This document shows positions 58,460 to 64,000 of a stretch of 64,000 nucleotides of DNA, one piece after another. The stretch lies in assembly GCA_021731025.1 (NCBI GenBank), contig JAKFYD010000004.1:1-64000 (forward strand), given 5' to 3'. A model generated the notes under the pieces. The model saw only the letters and a program-made list of their open reading frames with translations, did not search any database and was not told where the DNA came from. The position numbers were made by a program, and so were the translations under genes. The stretch is from Pseudobdellovibrionaceae bacterium (GTDB lineage Bacteria > Bdellovibrionota > Bdellovibrionia > Bdellovibrionales > Bdellovibrionaceae). Numbering within the stretch: position 1 is the first letter of the stretch; each line of letters opens with the position of its first letter.

Positions 58460-59220
58460 GTCTTGATTCTCCCGAAACTGATGATAAAGCCCAAGGACTA
58501 ACGGAACATCTTACAGAGCTGCGAACACGTATCATTTACAGTTTGTTGGGCTTACTGGTTACAACAGGTATCGCTTATGCTTACAGCGAACAATTATTTA
58601 ACTTGGTTCGACTTCCCATCGCAAAATATCTAACAACCGGAGGTTTAGTCTACACCGGGCCCATGGATAAATTCATGGCGCATATTAAGATCGCCGTTGT
58701 TTTTGGAATTGTGACTTCATGTCCATTTTGGCTCTACCAAATCTGGAGATTCATTGCTCCGGGCTTGTACCGTGACGAAAAAAAATATGCGGCTCTTTTT
58801 ATTTCTGCGGGATCAATTTTATTTTTAGGGGGAGTTGTTTTCGCTTATCTCGTGGCGCTACCCATGGCCTTCGATTTCCTTTTTACCTTCGGTGGTGATG
58901 TTGATAAACCCATGATCACCATTGAACAGTACCTGGGATTTTTTAATCAATTCTGTTTGATGTTTGGAGTCGCCTTCGAACTTCCATTGATCCTTAGTAT
59001 CCTAGGAATGATGGGCATAGTTTCACAAAAGTTTCTGATCGATAAAGGCCGCTACGCCGTTATGATTTTAGCGGTGATTGCAGCTATTATCACGCCCCCC
59101 GATGTGATGAGCATGATCATTATGCTGGTCCCCTTAATTGCACTTTATTACGTCGGTGTGGTTGTTGTGGGAATTATCGAGAAAGGTCGCAGAAAAGCGG
59201 CTGTCAACGAAACAGAATAG
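58456..59220 (+). CDS. tatC: Sec-independent protein translocase TatC
   Basis: TatC recognises twin-arginine signal peptides. The 254-residue, six-helix protein has LTEHLTELRTRIIY with the conserved E-L-R segment, FWLYQIWRFIAPGLYRDEKKYA with the loop acidic residue, the AFELPLIL glutamate and TPPDVMSM in the late helices, all typical of TatC. The start GTG/ATG overlaps tatA/B by four bases. Clear Tat substrates are not encoded in the window. Confidence 0.97.
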   Translation: MSLDSPETDDKAQGLTEHLTELRTRIIYSLLGLLVTTGIAYAYSEQLFNLVRLPIAKYLTTGGLVYTGPMDKFMAHIKIAVVFGIVTSCPFWLYQIWRFIAPGLYRDEKKYAALFISAGSILFLGGVVFAYLVALPMAFDFLFTFGGDVDKPMITIEQYLGFFNQFCLMFGVAFELPLILSILGMMGIVSQKFLIDKGRYAVMILAVIAAIITPPDVMSMIIMLVPLIALYYVGVVVVGIIEKGRRKAAVNETE

Positions 59221-59327
59221 CATTCTAACTGTATTAGGACGATGTTTTAAAACAAATTGATTGACCAAATCTGTGTTCTCTTGTTTTTTAGGCCGAAGTT
59301 CTTTTCGGAAAAACTAAGGAGAATCAT

Positions 59328-59723
59328 ATGAAAACACTCGGTATAATTCTTGTCATACTGACATCATCGTTCGCTCAAGCTTTTGAATACACTTGCACAA
59401 CTTCGATATGGTCAAAAGGCATTTTCGGAACTTATTTTATTTCATCTCTTCCACGATCTGTTGAAATGGATACTAAAAATCAACTCAAGGGTGAAGTCCG
59501 AGGGCTCGAAATTGGATCTGCAAATCTAGGGAAATTGAGATTCGTAGTCAATGGCGTTATGGATTGCTCGCAACGTTCTTGCTTTTTCGAAGGGACGCTC
59601 ACTGAAATTCTTAAAGACGTTGGTTTTCTAGGTCAGTATTATGTGAGTGTCGGTGAAAATGAAGAAAAAGTAATCGGAATCCACGAAGATCGAGTTTTTA
59701 AAATCTCTTGTGAAAAAGATTAA
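59328..59723 (+). CDS. Secreted small cysteine-containing protein, unknown
   Basis: 131 residues with a signal peptide (MKTLGIILVILTSSFAQA, cut before FEYTC). The mature part is beta-rich and has cysteines at YTC, DCSQRSC and SCEKD, so disulfides in the periplasm are likely. AAGGAG lies ten bases before the ATG. Nothing identifies the family. It is convergent with the accB-type gene. Confidence 0.65.
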   Translation: MKTLGIILVILTSSFAQAFEYTCTTSIWSKGIFGTYFISSLPRSVEMDTKNQLKGEVRGLEIGSANLGKLRFVVNGVMDCSQRSCFFEGTLTEILKDVGFLGQYYVSVGENEEKVIGIHEDRVFKISCEKD

Positions 59724-59738
59724 AGGTAAGCGCTATTT

Positions 59739-60266
59739 CTAAACTTCGCCAAATTTAATCAGCACAGCGCCAGCTTCGACACTATCACCTTGTTTCACGC
59801 AAACTTCTTTAATGCGCACTTCGCGAGAACTGCGCATTTCGTTTTCCATCTTCATAGCTTCCATAATCAACAGAGGTGCATTTTCTTTGATGACATCACC
59901 GGGCTTCACGAAAATTTCGATGATCTTCCCGGGCATGCCTGAACGCAGATCAGTACTGCCGCCCAGAACGCCACCTTTTTTCAGTGATTCATGCAACAGC
60001 ATTTCATCATTGTAAATTTTGATATTGCGGTGGGAATTTCGTACGAAAACAGTGTACTCGGTGTCTTTGCCAATCACATCGACCAAGTAAGACTGACCGC
60101 CAAATAAAAAACTGATGTACTCTTCGGCTTGTTTGAAATCATTTTTTGAAATTTCGTAATTTTTCCACTCTTGCCCTTCAGGTTGCAAAGAGATTTTCCA
60201 GGCGTGGCGATGTTCAGTAACATCCACTTTATATTTTCTTCCTCGTAATTCAGCTTCAAAATACAT
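59739..60266 (-). CDS. Biotin carboxyl carrier protein of acyl-CoA carboxylase
   Basis: 175 residues. The C-terminal ~80 form the biotinyl domain with the lysine Lys139 in MEAMKMENE, the attachment site for biotin, and the GMPGKIIEIFVKPGDVIKENAPLLI approach strand. The N-terminal half (about 1–95) is a separate small domain linking to the carboxylase partner. It follows the biotin carboxylase gene by 11 bases (starting at ATG 60266 with AGAGGA), forming an operon with it and the carboxyltransferase gene. Confidence 0.94.
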   Translation of the reverse strand: MYFEAELRGRKYKVDVTEHRHAWKISLQPEGQEWKNYEISKNDFKQAEEYISFLFGGQSYLVDVIGKDTEYTVFVRNSHRNIKIYNDEMLLHESLKKGGVLGGSTDLRSGMPGKIIEIFVKPGDVIKENAPLLIMEAMKMENEMRSSREVRIKEVCVKQGDSVEAGAVLIKFGEV

Positions 60267-60277
60267 AGTGTCCTCTT

Positions 60278-61792
60278 TTAATTCGTTCTCAAGGCAATTC
60301 GTCGGCCCATGCGCTTCCAGTTAGAAACCAAATTGAGTTGTCGCACATCTTTTGATTTGCGATCGTTGTAAGCCGTGATTGCTGCCGCAATCAAAAACAT
60401 AGGATCTTCAACTTCTTTAAAGAGCTGAGGTTCGATCACTTCAAAATTCTTTTCAATAAACTGAGTCGTGTAACTGCCATCGCGAAACTTGGGATGATCC
60501 AAAATTGTTTTGTGAAGAACAATATTTGTTTTAATTCCCGTGAGCACAAATTCCGTCAGTGCTCTTTGCATGCGATCAATAGCTTCTTCGCGAGTTTCCC
60601 CCCAAGTGATCACTTTCGCAATCATGGGATCGTAGTAAATAGGAACTTCGTAACCGGGGTAAGCGTAAGAATCCACACGCATAAAGGGACCTTGAGGGTG
60701 TCGGCAGGCGCGAATAACACCAGGACTTGGTTTGTAGGTCACAGGATCTTCAGCGCAAATGCGCGCTTCAATCGCGTGTCCATGCTGAACCAACTCTTCC
60801 TGTTTGAAACTAAGTGGCAATCCTGCGGCCACAAAAATTTGTTCTTTAACCAAGTCCACATTCGTTGTCGCTTCAGTGACGGGATGTTCCACTTGCAAGC
60901 GAGTGTTCATCTCCATAAAATAAAATTCTTTGGTTTGATTATCGAAAATAAATTCGATTGTGCCCGCGCCAATATAATTAATTTGTTTAGCGGCGCGAAC
61001 GGCAGCTTCGCCCATTTTTTTGCGAACGGCAGGGGGGACCGAAGGACTTGGAGCTTCCTCGATGATCTTTTGGTGACGACGCTGAACTGAACATTCCCGT
61101 TCAAACAAATGACAAACATTTCCGTGAGTATCACCAAAGACTTGAATCTCGATGTGTTTCGGATCGTTGATGAACTTTTCAATGTAGACTGTCGGATTCG
61201 CGAAATAATTTTGTCCTTCCGAGCGACAAGCCCGAAAAGCACTGTCAAATTCGCTTTCTTGGCGAACCACGCGCATGCCTTTTCCACCACCACCAGCCGT
61301 TGCTTTAATGATAATAGGGTAGCCGACTTTTTTAGCGATCTCGCGGCCGTCTTCTAAAGTTTCAACTCCACCATCACTTCCAGGAACACAGGGCACATTG
61401 GCTTTTTTCATTAAAGCCTTTGCTGAAAGTTTATCTCCCATAGCATCGATATTTTCCGGAGTAGGCCCAATGAAAACAATTCCCGCTTCAGCACAAGCGC
61501 GGGCAAAAGTCGTATTTTCAGAGAGAAAACCATAGCCAGGATGAATCGCATCGACTTTGGCTTCTTTAGCGACAGCAATGATCTTGCGATAATTAAGGTA
61601 GCTCTCCTTCGAGGGAGCCGGACCAATATTGTAAGCTTGATCAGCCAAAAACACGTGCAAACTATCGCGATCCGCATCGCTAAAAACCGCGATGGAAGAA
61701 ATTCCCAGCTCACGGCAGGCTCGGGTGATTCGAATGGCAATTTCACCGCGGTTCGCAATCAAAATTCTTTTAAAGGGAAGTTCCTTTGTCAT
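60278..61792 (-). CDS. Biotin carboxylase subunit of acyl-CoA carboxylase
   Basis: About 504 residues from ATG 61792 (MTKELPFKRI), with AAAAGGA upstream; an in-frame TTG six bases earlier is less likely. Features: RILIANRGEIAIRITRACRELG, the HPGYGFLSEN segment, the glycine-rich ATP-grasp loop TAGGGGKGMRVV, and FMEMNTRLQVEHPVTE. It catalyses ATP- and bicarbonate-dependent carboxylation of biotin. Combined with a PccB-type partner, the enzyme is more likely propionyl- or methylcrotonyl-CoA carboxylase than acetyl-CoA carboxylase, though this cannot be settled here. Confidence 0.95.
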   Translation of the reverse strand: MTKELPFKRILIANRGEIAIRITRACRELGISSIAVFSDADRDSLHVFLADQAYNIGPAPSKESYLNYRKIIAVAKEAKVDAIHPGYGFLSENTTFARACAEAGIVFIGPTPENIDAMGDKLSAKALMKKANVPCVPGSDGGVETLEDGREIAKKVGYPIIIKATAGGGGKGMRVVRQESEFDSAFRACRSEGQNYFANPTVYIEKFINDPKHIEIQVFGDTHGNVCHLFERECSVQRRHQKIIEEAPSPSVPPAVRKKMGEAAVRAAKQINYIGAGTIEFIFDNQTKEFYFMEMNTRLQVEHPVTEATTNVDLVKEQIFVAAGLPLSFKQEELVQHGHAIEARICAEDPVTYKPSPGVIRACRHPQGPFMRVDSYAYPGYEVPIYYDPMIAKVITWGETREEAIDRMQRALTEFVLTGIKTNIVLHKTILDHPKFRDGSYTTQFIEKNFEVIEPQLFKEVEDPMFLIAAAITAYNDRKSKDVRQLNLVSNWKRMGRRIALRTN

Positions 61793-61804
61793 GATCAATC
61801 CTTT

Positions 61805-63367
61805 TTAAAGCGGAATGTTTCCATGTTTTTTAGGCGGAGTGATATCGCGTTTGTGCTTCAGCATTTCTAAGGAATCGATGATGCGTTTACGAGTCATCGC
61901 CGGTTCGATAACTTCATCGGTATATCCCAGTTCTGCAGAAACGTAAGGATTGCTAAATTTCTTTTCATAATCAGCAATCAATTTCGCTTTTTCCGCGACA
62001 GGATCTTTTGCTTTTTTAATTTGTTCTCGGAAGACAATATTCACGGCACCTTCAGCACCCATAACCGCGATCTCGGCAGAAGGGTAAGCCAGATTAACAT
62101 CACTGCGAAGAAGTTTAGATCCCATGACGATGTAGGCGCCACCGTACGCTTTACGAGTAATCACCGTGATTTTTGGAACAGTGGCTTCCGCATAGGCGTA
62201 AAGCAATTTCGCTCCGTGAGTGATAATGCCATTCCACTCTTGATCTTTCCCCGGAAGGAATCCAGGAACGTCAACAAAGCTAACAATAGGAATATTGAAA
62301 GAATCACAGAAGCGAATAAAGCGGGCCGCTTTTCGAGAAGCTTCGATGTTCAAACAACCTGCAAGCACATTCGGTTGATTCGCAACGATCCCAACGGGGC
62401 GACCATTAAAGCGAGCAAACCCGACAATAATATTTTGAGCATAATATTTGTGAACTTCCAAAAAGTAACCTTCATCCACACACTCAGTGACTACATTCAA
62501 CATGTCGTAAGGTTTCTTTGGATTGTCTGGAATAATTTTATTAAGAGCTTCGACAATGCGATCCGGTTTGTCTTCCGTCGGCAAAATCGGAGCATCATCT
62601 AAATTGTTTGCCGGTAGAAAATTTAACAATTCGCGAATCATCAACAAACAGTGTTTATCATCTTCGGTCGCAAAGTGTGCGACGCCTGATTTTTGCGAGT
62701 GAGTCGCGGCTCCACCCAATTCTTCCTTAGTTATATCTTCGTGCGTGACCGTTTTAATAACATCAGGTCCTGTCACAAACATATAACTGGTTTCTTTCAC
62801 CATGAAAACAAAATCTGTGATGCTAGGACTGTACACAGCTCCACCAGCGCAAGGACCAAGGATCGCCGTGATTTGGGGAACAACTCCTGAAGCTAAAACA
62901 TTGCGAGTGAAAATATCAGCATACCCGCCCAAAGATTCGATTCCTTCTTGGATACGAGCTCCACCGGAATCGTTCAGGCAAATCACAGGCGCCCCATTTT
63001 TCAAAGCTAGATCCATCACTTTACAAATTTTATTTGCTTGTGTGCGTGACATTGATCCACCAATAACAGTGAAATCTTGACTGGCAACGTAAACTAATTT
63101 TCCATTCACGCGACCATAACCGGTAACGACACCGTCACCAGGAACAACTTGTTTATCCATTTCAAAATTCACGCAGCGATGGGTAACAAAACGATCCATC
63201 TCGACAAAACTTCCAGGATCTAAAAGCACATCTAAGCGCTCACGAGCCGTAAGTCTTCCACCTTCTTTGTGTTTAGCAACGCGAGCCGTGCCACCACCCT
63301 GCATGGCCTGCTCATTTCTTTTATCCAAATCTTGGAGGCGAGCTTGATTGGCGTTTTCGATTTCCAT
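61805..63367 (-). CDS. Carboxyltransferase subunit of acyl-CoA carboxylase (PccB type)
   Basis: 520 residues in one chain containing both the N- and C-terminal carboxyltransferase halves, as in propionyl-CoA carboxylase beta. Typical strings are [66 protein letters not shown] and [12 protein letters not shown]. It moves the carboxyl group from biotin to an acyl-CoA. AAGGAG precedes the ATG. First gene of the carboxylase operon; asnS lies just upstream on the same strand, nine bases away. Confidence 0.95.
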   Translation of the reverse strand: MEIENANQARLQDLDKRNEQAMQGGGTARVAKHKEGGRLTARERLDVLLDPGSFVEMDRFVTHRCVNFEMDKQVVPGDGVVTGYGRVNGKLVYVASQDFTVIGGSMSRTQANKICKVMDLALKNGAPVICLNDSGGARIQEGIESLGGYADIFTRNVLASGVVPQITAILGPCAGGAVYSPSITDFVFMVKETSYMFVTGPDVIKTVTHEDITKEELGGAATHSQKSGVAHFATEDDKHCLLMIRELLNFLPANNLDDAPILPTEDKPDRIVEALNKIIPDNPKKPYDMLNVVTECVDEGYFLEVHKYYAQNIIVGFARFNGRPVGIVANQPNVLAGCLNIEASRKAARFIRFCDSFNIPIVSFVDVPGFLPGKDQEWNGIITHGAKLLYAYAEATVPKITVITRKAYGGAYIVMGSKLLRSDVNLAYPSAEIAVMGAEGAVNIVFREQIKKAKDPVAEKAKLIADYEKKFSNPYVSAELGYTDEVIEPAMTRKRIIDSLEMLKHKRDITPPKKHGNIPL

Positions 63368-63376
63368 GGATTCTCC

Positions 63377-64000
63377 TTAAGGATAACTGCGACCGTAAAG
63401 TCTTGGGAAAGGAATGGTTTCACGCACGTGAGGCAATCCGCAAATCCAAGCCACCGTTCTTTCGATGCCTAAACCAAAACCACTGTGCGGAAAAGAACCA
63501 AAACGACGAACATCCAAATACCATTGGAAATCTTTTTCATTCAGTTTGTGTTCTTTAATTTTTTCTAAAAGTTTGGCAATGCTTTCTTCCCGTTGTCCAC
63601 CACCGATGATTTCTCCGTAACCTTCCGTCGCCAAGAGATCACATCCCATCGCGTAGCCGGGCTCATTAGGATCTTCTTTCATGTAGAAAGCTTTAATAGC
63701 TTGAGGATAGTGATGAACAAAAACAGGTTTATCATATTTCGAACTGACAATAGTTTCGTCAGGAGCACCAAAATCATCGCCAATATTGAATTCAGGATTC
63801 TCTTTTTTAATCATTTCCGCAGCTTCTTTGTAATGAAGGCGAGGGAAAGGACCTTTAATCACTTCCAATTTGCTGAGATCCCGTTCGAGAACTTTTAACT
63901 CTTCAGTGCGATTTTTTAAGGTACGTTGAACAATGTATTCGACGAATTGCTCAGCTAAATCCATGTTGTCGTACATGTCGTTGAAGGCCACTTCGGGCTC
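63377..64000 (-). CDS. asnS: Asparaginyl-tRNA synthetase, C-terminal part (runs off window)
   Basis: The frame stays open to the right edge (residues [12 protein letters not shown] at the edge), so the N-terminal half is outside. The visible ~208 residues are the class II catalytic core: the motif 2-like region [14 protein letters not shown], the [12 protein letters not shown] segment, and motif 3 [27 protein letters not shown]. The '[10 protein letters not shown]' and '[10 protein letters not shown]' strings are typical of AsnRS rather than AspRS. The gene is transcribed away from the window edge into the carboxylase operon. Confidence 0.93.
   Translation of the reverse strand, partial: EPEVAFNDMYDNMDLAEQFVEYIVQRTLKNRTEELKVLERDLSKLEVIKGPFPRLHYKEAAEMIKKENPEFNIGDDFGAPDETIVSSKYDKPVFVHHYPQAIKAFYMKEDPNEPGYAMGCDLLATEGYGEIIGGGQREESIAKLLEKIKEHKLNEKDFQWYLDVRRFGSFPHSGFGLGIERTVAWICGLPHVRETIPFPRLYGRSYP

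Noticed and set aside
60494-61090. 198-residue plus-strand open frame
   Set aside because: Fully antisense to the biotin carboxylase gene; composition (His/Phe/Asn-rich) is typical of a shadow frame.
62021-62602. 193-residue plus-strand open frame
   Set aside because: Lies opposite the carboxyltransferase gene with no start context.

Overview
This window is the replication-origin neighbourhood of a Gram-negative bacterial chromosome. The gene order rpmH–dnaA–[oriC]–dnaN–recF–gyrB–gyrA on one arm and rpmH–rnpA–yidD–yidC–jag–mnmE–mnmG–rsmG–parA–parB–bactofilin–atpF'FHAGDC on the other, with the F0 a and c genes placed after gyrA, matches what I recall of Bdellovibrio-type genomes (Bdellovibrionota). 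The base composition looks moderately AT-rich by eye. This placement is inference from synteny and protein style; I do not name a species. Almost everything here is core chromosome. I saw no rRNA, tRNA, CRISPR array, insertion sequence, prophage or toxin/antitoxin locus.

Layout. About 1–11 kb (minus strand): a partial unknown gene, a secreted trypsin-like protease, then the run dnaN–recF–gyrB–gyrA–TPR lipoprotein–atpZ/atpI-like–atpB–atpE, tightly packed and ending in a clear intrinsic terminator. 10.9–11.15 kb: oriC between dnaN and dnaA, with a cluster of DnaA boxes, an AT-rich stretch and a candidate DnaA-trio element. 11.1–12.5 kb: dnaA. 12.75–28.3 kb (plus strand): ribosomal protein L34, RNase P protein, membrane insertase, tRNA modification, chromosome segregation (two perfect 16-bp parS palindromes on either side of a small lipoprotein gene) and the F1 plus stalk genes of ATP synthase. 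The ATP synthase is therefore split into two clusters about 20 kb apart on opposite sides of oriC.

28–34.5 kb: a family 3 glycoside hydrolase (NagZ-like), an outer-membrane protein candidate and mfd. 34.5–41.9 kb: an operon with only the membrane-arm subunits of NADH dehydrogenase (nuoAHJKLMN), preceded by a good sigma-70 promoter. 42–45.8 kb: a small accessory-looking block with a fatty-acid desaturase, a patatin-like phospholipase, a helix-turn-helix/coiled-coil protein and an M28 metallopeptidase. 45.8–54 kb (minus): lon, two DksA-family regulators with complementary motif losses, a periplasmic-binding-fold lipoprotein, a J-protein without zinc finger, grpE and hemW. 54–59.7 kb (plus): a two-domain M16 peptidase, small unknown proteins and tatA/B–tatC. 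59.7–64 kb (minus): a three-subunit biotin-dependent acyl-CoA carboxylase and the C-terminal part of asparaginyl-tRNA synthetase, cut by the window edge.

How it fits together: the centre is a housekeeping hub that couples replication initiation, supercoiling, origin segregation, tRNA modification, membrane protein insertion and ATP synthesis. Genes next to oriC are transcribed away from it, co-directional with replication. The envelope genes (lipoproteins, GH3 hydrolase, outer-membrane protein, proteases, patatin, Tat) fit a Gram-negative cell with active envelope turnover. I did not find a convincing undescribed multi-gene system. The most interesting items are architectural: parS sites bracketing a lipoprotein gene, the DksA pair, a terminator embedded in a neighbouring gene, a long antisense overlap at atpC, and the F0 subunits with signal peptides.
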